A stretch of 39,778 nucleotides of DNA from a virus: IMG/VR virus record IMGVR_UViG_3300035158_000699, positions 1-39,778 of that record; one strand, written 5' to 3'. The notes under the pieces are model-generated. The model saw nothing but the letters and a program-made list of their open reading frames with translations, was not told the origin of the DNA and did no database searches. Position numbers and translations under genes: made by a program. Positions 25,533 to 35,704 of the stretch are shown in pieces. Numbering within the stretch: position 1 is the first letter of the stretch; each line of letters opens with the position of its first letter.

Positions 25533-28500
25533 ATGGCAAATTTAAGGGTTGTCAGGCTTTCTATAAAAAATAGCACAACTGTCGAGATCCTATTTACTCA
25601 CAATCTCGATACCAATCTTGGTATGGAAAATGTTTCTATAGAGGGGGCAGCTGGTGGAGTTTCCGATCCAACAATAACTTCTGTTGTTCCATCTGAAAAA
25701 ACATTAACAGTGCTGGTGCGCCCGCTGGTACCACGTGCTAACTATAAACTCACACTTGCCTCAACTACTGCTCAGCCCTTCAAAGGTGCTAGGGGGGAGG
25801 AACTTGTTGAAGATGGAAGCAATAATGTCATCTTCTTTATTGGTCAGCAGGAAAGTAATATTGTAAGAGACAATATTCTTGCTGATATACCAGATCTTTA
25901 TACCACAGAGGCTGGAACATTAGTATTTGATACAGTAGATGCTGGATCAAAACAAATATTAAACTCTGCCAATGCGGCGGGAGAAGTACGAAGTGCTAAC
26001 TATGTTTCAATAGAAGAGCAAGATGTTGCTATGACCAGAGGGAGTGGGCCATTCGATAGGTTTCCTGATGAGGGAGTTTATCAGCTACTCAGAGTAGGCT
26101 CGACTGCAACTGGTGCACAAAAACAAGGTAGTATAACTTTTGCGGAGTTTCCAAATGATCAGGTTAGCCTTCAGCAAATTTTTGTAGAGGAAGAAACTGT
26201 TTCGAACACATCTAATGATAATAACAGTTTTATTGGTCTTACTATAAGCTTGGCGAACAAGCCAGTGATTATAGTTACGGCAGTGACATTATATAGAGAT
26301 GGCACTGCTTATCCGTATGATATTGTACAGTATAAGTATGGTGTAGCCAATAGTAATTATGATTCCAACAATGCCTATCCAGCAGTTGATTTGGAAGAAG
26401 ATCAAATTAGACTTAGCACTGCTGCTGTTGGTCCTAGTTTTCCATTGCCACAGGGCAGCGATACAATTGTAGTAAGTTATTTCTATAAAAGGTTGGGGCG
26501 CGATATAGACTCAGCATCAGTAGAAATTACAACGGCTGTTAATGTTGTTAGAGAAGCTGTGCCTTCTGTGGCTACCACGTTTTTCCTTTCTAATGCTCCT
26601 GTTATTGACTCTTCAGGCAACGTGGCAGTTTCAAATGGGGTGACTTGGTTGGATCCCGCGCAAAACTTCGACCCAGATGTAAAACATCCAGCTTTCATAA
26701 CTGAAGTCCCCTTTAGCAGTTCCAGTCTTCCAAATCAAGTTGGAGAGTTTTCGGTAGACTATGAAACTGGCCAGGTGTTTGTGTACGGTGTGAATGGTAC
26801 TGGGGTTGATGGCACGACTTCTGTTCCACCAGTAGCAGACTACACATATAAAAAAGAATACCAGGAAAATTTAGATTACATATTTTTTTCAGACACGGAC
26901 GAAATCGCTTCCATTCCTAACAGAGAGTTAAGAGGCAATCCAGCCACAATTTCTTTTAATTATGAGGATACTTTTGCCAATGGCACTGATTTCGAATTTG
27001 CATCACATGTGGAAGTTATCAATGAGCGTGTGGGGAATAATCTTATAGAGGACATTGGGCTTCGTACACAATATTCTCCAGTAAACGAAGTATTTCGTAT
27101 ATATAACGAAACAACTGGAGAAATCTACACTCCAACAAGAATAAGTGGAAATGAGGTATATTTCTCCGCATCTCAACCCCCTAGAACAGTTAACATATCT
27201 AGAGAGGCCGCCACATTTGAGTCAGCTATACAATCACAGCTCGTTGTTACAACCTCTTCTCCAGTTGGATCACTTGAAATATTTACAATAGAACTTTCCG
27301 ATAGTGATATTATGTCAGCTACAGGAGGATTTTATGGAGCTAACTTTAACACCTCGCTGACATTTTCAGAACAAAACCTATTTGTAAGGGAGTTCTATTA
27401 CAGTCCAGACAAAACGCTTTCTGAGAATTTACAGCGATTGGTTACGGTTGGTGATTATATAGTAGACTATGAATCTGGCATCGTCTACCTTGCTCATTCT
27501 CCAGGGCAAAGTACAGCCGTAGGAGATGCTACATATAGAAAAAACAACATTAAGACAAAAAATAGGCATATCATTAGGGTAGATGACATATACAGAAGTC
27601 CTTCAGTTACCCTGCCAAACACTGAAACCATAGAGGTCGGTACTATAAGTGATGAAACCGTAAACGTCCCAAATGTTAATCATGTTGGCGAGACCACAGT
27701 AAGTGGGGCGGCAATTACGGTTAATGGCGGCTCGATTACTGTTTCTTCAGATATCTACAAGTTGCGCCATATTTTCCAGGTCACCGACTTGCAAACCACT
27801 CACGATCCTATAAATTTTGCAACTGGTGCTTCTTTTTCTGCGACAAGCATTACATTAGACAGTACAGGTGTAGAAATAGATGACGACGCCGACGGTTTGG
27901 GAATTGTAGTACAAAGCGACGGTTCTAGAGAGTATGTTACAGCTGATCGTCTAGATAGCTTGGCCACGGCTGGGTTGGCTGAGTTAACGGTCGCACTTAG
28001 TGTAACACCACTTGGTGGATCTTTTAACTATCTGTCTCAGGGATCAGATGGATATGTGGATGCTACCAACAATAGAATATATCTCCCATCAGGCTCAAGT
28101 GTTGCTGGAACAAGGGTAGAGACCAAATATAAAGCTCAACTGCGCGGCGGCGCTGCGGTTTTGGTAGACTATGTTACTGGAGATGTTTTTGTAGATTATA
28201 CTTATTCTAAGGATGAGATTTTAGTAAGTTATGAGTATGGTGACAATGTTATTGATTGGAGTGTTTCAAGCGTATTACTGGAAAACGAAACATATTATGT
28301 TACATATCGCTATGGAGCGCTGCGAGATTCTTTGCGTGATAATTTTGGCGTGCTTACAAGTTTAGAAGAACTGTCTACAATTCCAGATGATTTGGATAGG
28401 GAAACCTACAGAAACGCAGTTTCTGGGTCCCTACAAACATTTTTAAAGGGTCCTACCATACCTGCCATCGAAACCTTGGTGGAAGCATTTACGCAGATTA

Positions 28501-31500
28501 CTCCTAACATTACAGAGTCAGCGTTTCAAGAGTGGATTTTAGGTAGAGACTATATACATCTTCTGCCAATGGAATTGTCCTCTTTAAGCGAAGATACTAC
28601 ACCGGGATACTCTCCAGGAAAGTTTGGAAATGGTCTGTTACTAGACACTACAGGTCAAACGGCTAAAGTACCTGCCACATCTAATATGAAATTTAGCGAA
28701 GGTACTTGGGAAGCTTTCATTATCCCTAGCTGGAAAGGAATAGAAAACGACGCGAGTTTAACTTTCGATCTTTCCCTTGATAATTCTACCATATCGACAG
28801 AAAAAGTACATATAGGTTCTGGAGCTATAAACCCATCAGAGGTTCCGTTTACACTGGATAAAACTGACCCGGCTGTTTTAGGCAGACCTTACAACCTACA
28901 CAGTCATGGATCAACTGGGTGCTACATTTGGTTTGACACAAACGCCAACCGATGGAGATTTCGTACTAGAGCGCCAGTTTCCGAAAACAGACTGTTTACT
29001 GGAATTATATCGACATCTGGCGAGTTTTATAATGTTAAGGTGGCCAGTACTGCTGATGGATACGACGGATACGACGGATACGAAATTGATGAAATTAATG
29101 ATAGGCTTTGGTCTACAGATGAGAGTATAAAATTTTCTTTTGTAGTAGATGCATATGATATGATGAACATGGCTTTTGATGCCTATGATGCTTATGATTC
29201 TTATGGAACTATTGCTGGCTTTGATGGTATAGATTTTACGTCTGACGATTTACATTTCCTGTTTGATACTGGTGTTGCTGAAAACAGATGTAGAATGTCT
29301 CTGTATAAGGACGGGTCTGGCTATCTCAAATATCGCATATATGATGGGAACCGTCGGATTAAAGTTCTAAGCCATGGAATTCATAATTGGCTTGCGGGGG
29401 AAACACATCATGTTGCAGTATCTTGGAAAATAGGTACCGTAGAACAAAGGGATGAAATGCATCTGTTTGTGGACGGAGAAGAAGTCCCGAATATGTATAG
29501 ATTTAAGGGGTATTTGGATGTGCCAGCCAGTGCTAACAAGAACACATACAGGTTTAAAAACCCTGTTAGTGTCCCCAGTGGATCAAAGTTTTTAAGTGAG
29601 GCTAGTGAGACATTGGTTCTTTCTGCCACAGCCCCAACGACTGGCGGCTTTGATTTGGAAACTACAACAGGCTCACGACGGGTAATATCACGAGGCGCAA
29701 ACTTCTCTGGTTCTGGCGTTGTTGTCGGCAGTAGATTTGAGATCTTAGATGATACGGATGACGGACGTAGCACTCGTGGATCACCATGGGTTTATGTTAG
29801 CAATGTAATCGGGCAAAATATTCTAGAACTAGAACAGGGGCCACCTGGATCTGGTGTTCCATGGACTGCCATAGCAACACTAAATAACGTTAGATATACT
29901 GTTAATCCGCTAGAATTGCAAACTGTAAGTGATCCTGAAATTGAAAGTATCCGAATGTTTACCAAGGATTCTTATGGGGAGTTAACCGAACTTAATTCTC
30001 CAAACACTCTAACTCCAGATTATAGTTTCTCGGAAGATGGATATATGGATTTCGTGAATGTATATAATGGGGTTTCAATAGGAGATGAAGTTCTTCTGAA
30101 AACATACGGTTTAACTATAGGGCGATGTTCACAGTACGTGTATATATGGCCTGATCGTCAAACAAATCTATTAAACACAATAATGCCCGCGCCTACAGCG
30201 ATTTCTAAGGTTAACGCTACTAATATAATTATAAGGCGGACGGTTATTGAGCCTGGGGTTTTTGCTTTAATAGCCACACTAGTTGGTGGACACCTGGTAA
30301 CGGTTTTAACATCTAGTTTAGATTTTTGTCAGCCATCAAATACAGTAACTGGTAGAAGCCTAACTGTTACCGTGTCTGGCGATAACATAGACTGGATGGG
30401 CTTGAACCAAGTGGTATTTATCGGTACCACATATGATGGTACAAACGTAGAAACCTTAAACTTTACGGGTCCTGGAAAAATGACCACAACAAAGTTTTTT
30501 ACTTCGCTTACAGATGTTAATGCGGCATTCACACCCATTAACTCCTCGTTGCCAGCTGGGGCTATAGAAATTCGGGAAACATATCCTCTAAACTGGCAGG
30601 AAAATGATGGACTTTATGCTGATATTCATTTGTCGGTACAAGAGCAGGCAGGAACAAATGGTGTAATAGTTGGCGGCACAAAGAAGCTTACAGATAGATA
30701 CTCTCGGTTTGGTGCCGAAGATATTGGGAAAGCAATTAATATTATATCTCCGCCACCCATTGCAGGAACCTACTCCATTACCAACGTGCCTTTGGATCCA
30801 TCAGGAACGGCTAAGGACTCTGACAGTGTGATTCTTAATGAATCTTTTAGCGATGGATACTCCAATATAACTTGGAGAATGATGAACACGTTTTATGGGG
30901 ATAGTGGTTTTGCTAATGGTCTGCTTACTCTAGAGACAGCCAGAACTGGCGGGCAGCCATTTTTACTTAGAAGTTGTTGGCACGAAGTAGATTTCCCAGC
31001 TTATCTTGTAATACCGTGGAATGAAGTACCTGCCGATCTTTTTACTGGCTCGGACATGTTTGGGGAAAATCAAGCTGATGCGGTTATTGATGAATTACGA
31101 ATACTGGATGAAATGTCTATAGAAACTAGAACTGGCGAGTCTCTTCCCAGCTCAGGCCGCAGCATTACAACAGATGCGGCTGCTGTACGTGAATTTGATC
31201 CTACGGATCAAACACTAGCACTATTTCACTTTAACGATAGTGTGGACAATGCCGCCAATTTCATTACCAGTTTTTCTGGAGACTATAAGCAGAGCGAGAA
31301 TAGCGTAAACTCCAGGTTTGGTCAGTCAGCTGTGTTTAATCTGCAACGAGCCTTGAAGGTTGATAATACAGCAGTTTTTAAAAATAATGAAGGAACAATT
31401 GAATTTTGGGTCAGTCCAATTTTGGACACTCATAATGACCCAACAATTAGATATTATATAGATTTATCTTCTGAGGTTGTGGCAGAGGCAACATCCACCA

Positions 31501-32447
31501 CATCACTGCAGATTCGTTTGCCTGCTAGAGCCAGGGCAGTAACATCCGTTACAGCATCTGGAAGCACAATTAACTATGCAACTGGTGGCACTCTTTCTTC
31601 TGATGGAATCACTTTTAGACTAGGACAATCTCTTCCAACGGAAGTTCTAACGGTTAGTGTTACATATGTACCAATTGCAACACAAGGTGATAGATTCAGT
31701 ATTTTTAAGAATGAAACAGGACAACTTGTACTTTCAGTTACAGCGTCTGGAGTAGACTATCAAATATCCGCTCCAATTTATTGGAAAAAGAACACTTGGC
31801 ACCGTGTATTTGCTGGATGGGACTTAAACAACTCCGACAATCAAGACCGTTTAATTTTTATGGTTGATGGAACGGAATCTGGGACTATTCGTTATGGCAC
31901 GGGCTTGGTTTATAATACGGGCGTAATATATGGACAAAAAACTGTATGGGGTTCAGCAGATGCAGGCACCACGGTTTCTAGAAATATTTTGGCTGATATT
32001 AACCTTATTGATACCTTCAATCGTATTAATGTCGGTGCTGATTTTACCGAGCAATATACAGCACTTGCTAGAATGGATAATATTAGGTTTTCTACCAGCT
32101 TAAGGCCGATTACATATCTCGGAGCTACAACAACTAACTCTATTGTTGGTCTTGGTCCAGGTCGGCTTATAGGTAAAGATCTATTATATACGAGCAATAC
32201 AAATGCAGCACAGCCTGTTGTTGATGATGCGTTAACCGGGCTTCTTTTAGACTTCAATACTACAGAGGACGAGGTAGAATATCTTGCACAAATTAGAGAC
32301 GCTGCCACTGGAATTTTTGATTTCTTTGTAGAAGTTATTGATACTTTTGAACTAGTTGATACTGATTTGGCTCATCAGTTAATCGAAGATTTGATAAATA
32401 AAATAAAGCCGTCACATACTAGAGCTTTTGTGAGCTTTACTAAGTAG
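25533..32447 (+). CDS. Giant baseplate/tail protein with LamG-like domains
   Basis: A 2304-aa protein, the largest in the window. Order of parts: an Ig-like domain of SbsA type (residues 1-110, 'KTLTVLVRPLVPRANYKLTL', ending 'FFIGQ'); beta-rich modules to about 930; a helical block near 935-1015 ('RDNFGVLTSLEELSTIPDDL', 'LQTFLKGPTIPAIETLVEAF') like wedge/tail proteins of the gpI neighbourhood; a concanavalin/LamG-like domain from about 1020 to 1335 ('FGNGLLLDTTGQTAKVP', 'HHVAVSWKIG', 'HLFVDGEEVP'); further beta modules; a second LamG-like domain at about 1890-2195 ('ALFHFNDSVDNAANF', 'GTIEFWVSPI', 'WHRVFAGWDL'); and a C-terminus 'LAHQLIEDLINKIKPSHTRA'. LamG-like domains often bind sugars, so host-surface contact is plausible. 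It follows gpJ-like directly, where P2 has gpI. It holds six DGY and several DAY/DSY motifs. Confidence 0.7.
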   Translation: MANLRVVRLSIKNSTTVEILFTHNLDTNLGMENVSIEGAAGGVSDPTITSVVPSEKTLTVLVRPLVPRANYKLTLASTTAQPFKGARGEELVEDGSNNVIFFIGQQESNIVRDNILADIPDLYTTEAGTLVFDTVDAGSKQILNSANAAGEVRSANYVSIEEQDVAMTRGSGPFDRFPDEGVYQLLRVGSTATGAQKQGSITFAEFPNDQVSLQQIFVEEETVSNTSNDNNSFIGLTISLANKPVIIVTAVTLYRDGTAYPYDIVQYKYGVANSNYDSNNAYPAVDLEEDQIRLSTAAVGPSFPLPQGSDTIVVSYFYKRLGRDIDSASVEITTAVNVVREAVPSVATTFFLSNAPVIDSSGNVAVSNGVTWLDPAQNFDPDVKHPAFITEVPFSSSSLPNQVGEFSVDYETGQVFVYGVNGTGVDGTTSVPPVADYTYKKEYQENLDYIFFSDTDEIASIPNRELRGNPATISFNYEDTFANGTDFEFASHVEVINERVGNNLIEDIGLRTQYSPVNEVFRIYNETTGEIYTPTRISGNEVYFSASQPPRTVNISREAATFESAIQSQLVVTTSSPVGSLEIFTIELSDSDIMSATGGFYGANFNTSLTFSEQNLFVREFYYSPDKTLSENLQRLVTVGDYIVDYESGIVYLAHSPGQSTAVGDATYRKNNIKTKNRHIIRVDDIYRSPSVTLPNTETIEVGTISDETVNVPNVNHVGETTVSGAAITVNGGSITVSSDIYKLRHIFQVTDLQTTHDPINFATGASFSATSITLDSTGVEIDDDADGLGIVVQSDGSREYVTADRLDSLATAGLAELTVALSVTPLGGSFNYLSQGSDGYVDATNNRIYLPSGSSVAGTRVETKYKAQLRGGAAVLVDYVTGDVFVDYTYSKDEILVSYEYGDNVIDWSVSSVLLENETYYVTYRYGALRDSLRDNFGVLTSLEELSTIPDDLDRETYRNAVSGSLQTFLKGPTIPAIETLVEAFTQITPNITESAFQEWILGRDYIHLLPMELSSLSEDTTPGYSPGKFGNGLLLDTTGQTAKVPATSNMKFSEGTWEAFIIPSWKGIENDASLTFDLSLDNSTISTEKVHIGSGAINPSEVPFTLDKTDPAVLGRPYNLHSHGSTGCYIWFDTNANRWRFRTRAPVSENRLFTGIISTSGEFYNVKVASTADGYDGYDGYEIDEINDRLWSTDESIKFSFVVDAYDMMNMAFDAYDAYDSYGTIAGFDGIDFTSDDLHFLFDTGVAENRCRMSLYKDGSGYLKYRIYDGNRRIKVLSHGIHNWLAGETHHVAVSWKIGTVEQRDEMHLFVDGEEVPNMYRFKGYLDVPASANKNTYRFKNPVSVPSGSKFLSEASETLVLSATAPTTGGFDLETTTGSRRVISRGANFSGSGVVVGSRFEILDDTDDGRSTRGSPWVYVSNVIGQNILELEQGPPGSGVPWTAIATLNNVRYTVNPLELQTVSDPEIESIRMFTKDSYGELTELNSPNTLTPDYSFSEDGYMDFVNVYNGVSIGDEVLLKTYGLTIGRCSQYVYIWPDRQTNLLNTIMPAPTAISKVNATNIIIRRTVIEPGVFALIATLVGGHLVTVLTSSLDFCQPSNTVTGRSLTVTVSGDNIDWMGLNQVVFIGTTYDGTNVETLNFTGPGKMTTTKFFTSLTDVNAAFTPINSSLPAGAIEIRETYPLNWQENDGLYADIHLSVQEQAGTNGVIVGGTKKLTDRYSRFGAEDIGKAINIISPPPIAGTYSITNVPLDPSGTAKDSDSVILNESFSDGYSNITWRMMNTFYGDSGFANGLLTLETARTGGQPFLLRSCWHEVDFPAYLVIPWNEVPADLFTGSDMFGENQADAVIDELRILDEMSIETRTGESLPSSGRSITTDAAAVREFDPTDQTLALFHFNDSVDNAANFITSFSGDYKQSENSVNSRFGQSAVFNLQRALKVDNTAVFKNNEGTIEFWVSPILDTHNDPTIRYYIDLSSEVVAEATSTTSLQIRLPARARAVTSVTASGSTINYATGGTLSSDGITFRLGQSLPTEVLTVSVTYVPIATQGDRFSIFKNETGQLVLSVTASGVDYQISAPIYWKKNTWHRVFAGWDLNNSDNQDRLIFMVDGTESGTIRYGTGLVYNTGVIYGQKTVWGSADAGTTVSRNILADINLIDTFNRINVGADFTEQYTALARMDNIRFSTSLRPITYLGATTTNSIVGLGPGRLIGKDLLYTSNTNAAQPVVDDALTGLLLDFNTTEDEVEYLAQIRDAATGIFDFFVEVIDTFELVDTDLAHQLIEDLINKIKPSHTRAFVSFTK
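29055..29084 (+). repeat. In-frame 9-bp tandem repeat encoding DGYDGYDGY
   Basis: GATGGATAC followed by two copies of GACGGATAC, then GAA, encode three DGY units in a row inside the first LamG-like domain. About 65 bases downstream, 29148-29207 encodes a looser series (DAYD, then FDAYDAYDSYG). The repeats keep the frame and look like a local expansion of a motif that is frequent in this virion. Confidence 0.85.
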
Positions 32448-32454
32448 GAAACAA

Positions 32455-32842
32455 ATGAATTTGGAAAAACAACAAATAGTAACCTTGTATAAACGTGGCA
32501 AATCGATTTCTGAACTACAAAAAAACATTCAGGCGGGGATTTAGGTTTATTACTGACACTTTAAGTGAATATAGGGAGAAGAGAAGAACACTACAGGAAG
32601 CAAACTCTATTAGTAAAATAAGACACGTTGGGCTGAACACAGAAATAACCAATGTGTTAATTGGAGAGTTGCTTGGAGATGCACATATTGTGCCTGGTAT
32701 TAACTCTGCGCTGAAACACAGAAAAAATCCTAACGGTACAGTTGTTCCTAGGATATATTTTTCAAAGAATGACATCAAGCGCTTTTTGGAATTTATTGGT
32801 GAATCACCAGTTAAATCTTTAGAGCACAGATGGAGGATATAA
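32455..32842 (+). pseudogene. LAGLIDADG-type homing endonuclease with a frameshift, probably truncated
   Basis: An ATG at 32455 (AGGAAA upstream) opens 29 codons, 'MNLEKQQIVTLYKRGKSISE...', stopping at 32542-32544. The reading continues in the +1 frame as 'FRRGFRFITDTLSEYREKRR', 'TNVLIGELLGDAHI' and 'PRIYFSKNDIKRFLEFIGES', to the TAA ending at 32842. Joined, this is a homing endonuclease N-terminal DNA-binding part plus one LAGLIDADG-like motif ('LIGELLGDAHI', His and Ala in place of the usual Gly/Asp pair) and an endonuclease C-terminus. The switch falls at seven A (32519-32525); six A would restore one frame. The nuclease domain is also short (about 70 residues), so an internal deletion is likely. 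It could be a sequencing error in a homopolymer, but the shortness suggests true decay. Confidence 0.72.
32832..32836 (+). promoter_or_regulatory. Shine-Dalgarno GGAGG of the next structural gene, inside the homing-gene end
   Basis: GGAGG ends 5 bases before ATG 32842 and is encoded within 'HRWRI', the last codons of the homing-endonuclease remnant, whose TAA overlaps that ATG by one base. This decides the start of the next gene in favour of 32842 over an in-frame ATG at 32830. Confidence 0.8.
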
Positions 32843-35691
32843 TGGTTACAAAAAGATTGCCCGTGGGTGTGTCCCGCGTAAATTGGTTTGACGGAATGCA
32901 AGTAGACCGTGATGATATGGTCGATGAACAATCCAGACACAAAGATATTGATGCAGCTAATGTCCATAACTTTTTTAGTAGTGGGATAATTGTAAATACC
33001 ACCACGCCCAATGTTATTTTGGACACTAATAATTTAAACTCGACGCAGCAGGCAATTTTAGATTCAGGGGCGTTTGATGGTCAAAACGTATACGATTATG
33101 ACGATGAAGTGAGCGACGTTATACAGGGTGTACAGCTGGCCGTCACCTTATCTAATGTAACTCTAGACGGGTCTGCACAAACAAAGGTCTCTATTATTGG
33201 AGATACCTTTGGTGATACACTAGAACATGATGATTTAGTTTTCAACCAAAATGGCACTCAAATAACGCGAGGGCGCTACAAAAAAATACGCTCAATTATT
33301 TTTAGCGATTTCGCGGGCAACTTACGTGGTAGTGCTACTAGAGCCATAGTTGATGGATATATGGTTGGAAGATGTATTGTCGCAGAGGCTGATTCACTAG
33401 AGGCATCTAGAGATACTATTCTTGCATCTCAAACCGCACAACCTAACAAATTTTTTGAGGATTTTACTCCTGCTAATTGGACCACTACAGTTACCCAAAT
33501 GCTTGACACAGCAGTTAGAGCCGATGATGATGCTAAATCTCTAGCAGATTTAGATATCGGTTTAGTCTCAGCACAGCAACGAGAGCTTGAAGAAAATGAT
33601 GTGACTACAAAGATTGGACAAAAGTTTCAAGCTAATGGAAATAATATTCAAAAGATATCAATCCTCCTATCTGCTGAATATGACTCTGTTGATGGTTATG
33701 ACTGGTCTGGCTCAATTACCATGTCGGTATATGAACTACAAACAGAGGTAAATTGTCCAGTTTCCCCAGTTCCAGATACCGCAGAAGATTTCGACCCAGA
33801 TCCTAGAATTGTTGGACAACTCGCACTCGACAAGAGCGATTTGGAAAAACAAGGGGTCGTTTTAGATGGTTACACACAAATAGTGGATTTTGTTTTTACA
33901 AACACAAATATTTCGGACCCCATACGTTCTCCTATTACTCCAGGAAACTACTACGCTTTTACAGTTCATAGGTCTGGCGACACCAGCAAGGGTACTCTTT
34001 TACTTGAAGAGTCGCCTCAAAGAGCTGAGACAGGATATATGGTTGTTTTTGATGGTTCTCAGTGGGTTAATGTAAAAGATAGTGATATGTGGTACGTGGT
34101 GTATGGTGATTATATAAAGGTTGCAGATGGAATTGCCTATGAAGATGGCGTTGGTATTGAGGTTCCAAAAATTGATGAAGATGAAACCAATACGGAAGCG
34201 CCCTATGTTTCTGGGCCACATGAGTTTAGCCTAGTTACCAGAGATGCATATAATTATATAATCATGGAACGTGAGTTGGAGTATTCTGAACCTACTCAAG
34301 ACCAAAGAACAGGAAATTTTATTTACTCGCGAGTAAAACCAACTCCAAACTTTTCTCTTATTAGTTTATCTAGGCTCAATACTTTGCTAGAAACAAACCC
34401 AGTTCCATTAATGCTGGGATGCACTAGGGATAGAAACCCAAGAGCAAATATTGAGATCGTAACTGGAACCACAGAAATTGTGGGTCTGGTTAGACGGAAT
34501 GAGTTTAATGTTTTATATCCTGATGCAGACTTGTTACAGCACAATTGGGTAGGCTCAATGCTTATCCCAAATGCTACCAGTTGTTGTGAAACCTATAGAA
34601 TAATTTCTGCTGAAGAATTTGACGATGCCTATGGAGATATTATAGGGGATGGGACTATTGGTAGCGACGACATTGTACAGCTTCAAGCAATAAGACAGAG
34701 CTATTTTAACTATACTGAGGCTGTTCTCGGGCCAGGCATGGGTACGAATATTATAGACCTTTCTACTGCAACAGCTCAGCAATTTGTAGTTGACGGGTAT
34801 GTAGATATTGAAGTTTTATTAAGGGCTGACGTAGATGCTAACGGAGTTATTAATAATGTTGATGAAGGTTTAATAGAAGACTATGTAAACAAAATTACGA
34901 ATAGCTTCCCTGCTGGTTCTACATTTCCTAGGTTACAGTTTACAGTTGAGAATCTCACAGATCCGCTAACCACCACGACAGACATCACTTCAATTTGCTC
35001 GGCTTTTGGAGTCGTTCCGTTTATTGATGTGGATTGGAAAATTGAATATTATCCAACTTGGACTCCAGATTTGGTGGTGGTACATGATGGTAGAAGAAAA
35101 TTAGTCACTACAATTTCCGACCCAGTGAGCGGGTGTGATGGCGGAAAAAATAACTATTTTATTCCAGGCGACCTGTTGCTTGGCGGTACCATATTGAACC
35201 CTGACGGAACAAACTTCTCTATAGATTTCGAAATGACTCACCTGTCATTACACATTCCAATTACGGATGCATATGGCAGTCCAGTCTTTATTGATGGATA
35301 TACTGGTATATTGCTTTTTGATACTTTTGTAGCAGAAGAAGCGGAAGGGAAAACCACATCTGGCTTTAGTGCTATGAAGTATTCAGATGGTACATATGTA
35401 CAGCCCACAGACTTTGATGATGGAAAAATTAAGATAGCGCCATCAATACAGTCTACTGCAAGTAGTTTTACAATACCATTTAGTGGGGCCTTAACTGATA
35501 TCGTAGGGTTAAACTACGACCCAGACACCTCACTAATGACTCTATATATGGCGGATGGCTATGAGGCTATAGCTGAGCCAGCAATTAGAACAAAGGTTTT
35601 GGTTGAGGTTTATTTGAAAAAGGCAGGATTCCAAAACGAAACACAAAATATAACAGATGATGAGATGCGAGCGCTTCTTGGAATTGTATAG
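32842..35691 (+). CDS. Tail/baseplate structural protein with dockerin-like calcium loops
   Basis: A 949-aa protein from ATG 32842, which has GGAGG 5 bases upstream; an ATG at 32830 lies before that site. The N-terminus 'PVGVSRVNWFDGMQVDRDDM' resembles N-terminal attachment segments of phage tail proteins that precede fibres. The middle is beta-rich. Near residues 594-618 'GDIIGDGTIGSDDIVQLQ' and near 662-685 'ADVDANGVINNVDEGLIEDY' match the two calcium loops of type I dockerin or EF-hand-like repeats (Asp at loop positions 1, 3, 5). The C-terminal 200 residues are again beta-rich ('DFEMTHLSLHIPITDAYG'). It has six DGY motifs. The gene precedes a fibre gene by 13 bases, so it may be the fibre's baseplate connector. 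The product name is inferred from context; the dockerin-like loops are visible. Confidence 0.65.
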   Translation: MVTKRLPVGVSRVNWFDGMQVDRDDMVDEQSRHKDIDAANVHNFFSSGIIVNTTTPNVILDTNNLNSTQQAILDSGAFDGQNVYDYDDEVSDVIQGVQLAVTLSNVTLDGSAQTKVSIIGDTFGDTLEHDDLVFNQNGTQITRGRYKKIRSIIFSDFAGNLRGSATRAIVDGYMVGRCIVAEADSLEASRDTILASQTAQPNKFFEDFTPANWTTTVTQMLDTAVRADDDAKSLADLDIGLVSAQQRELEENDVTTKIGQKFQANGNNIQKISILLSAEYDSVDGYDWSGSITMSVYELQTEVNCPVSPVPDTAEDFDPDPRIVGQLALDKSDLEKQGVVLDGYTQIVDFVFTNTNISDPIRSPITPGNYYAFTVHRSGDTSKGTLLLEESPQRAETGYMVVFDGSQWVNVKDSDMWYVVYGDYIKVADGIAYEDGVGIEVPKIDEDETNTEAPYVSGPHEFSLVTRDAYNYIIMERELEYSEPTQDQRTGNFIYSRVKPTPNFSLISLSRLNTLLETNPVPLMLGCTRDRNPRANIEIVTGTTEIVGLVRRNEFNVLYPDADLLQHNWVGSMLIPNATSCCETYRIISAEEFDDAYGDIIGDGTIGSDDIVQLQAIRQSYFNYTEAVLGPGMGTNIIDLSTATAQQFVVDGYVDIEVLLRADVDANGVINNVDEGLIEDYVNKITNSFPAGSTFPRLQFTVENLTDPLTTTTDITSICSAFGVVPFIDVDWKIEYYPTWTPDLVVVHDGRRKLVTTISDPVSGCDGGKNNYFIPGDLLLGGTILNPDGTNFSIDFEMTHLSLHIPITDAYGSPVFIDGYTGILLFDTFVAEEAEGKTTSGFSAMKYSDGTYVQPTDFDDGKIKIAPSIQSTASSFTIPFSGALTDIVGLNYDPDTSLMTLYMADGYEAIAEPAIRTKVLVEVYLKKAGFQNETQNITDDEMRALLGIV

Positions 35692-35704
35692 GAGGATTTT
35701 ATAA

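Noticed and set aside
29055-29207. Variable repeat of a diversity-generating retroelement
   Set aside because: No reverse transcriptase or template repeat is in the window, and the differences are not confined to adenines; simple tandem expansion explains it.
32830-32841. Start of the dockerin-like protein at ATG 32830
   Set aside because: That ATG lies before the GGAGG at 32832-32836, which is well spaced for ATG 32842; the upstream start has no site of its own.
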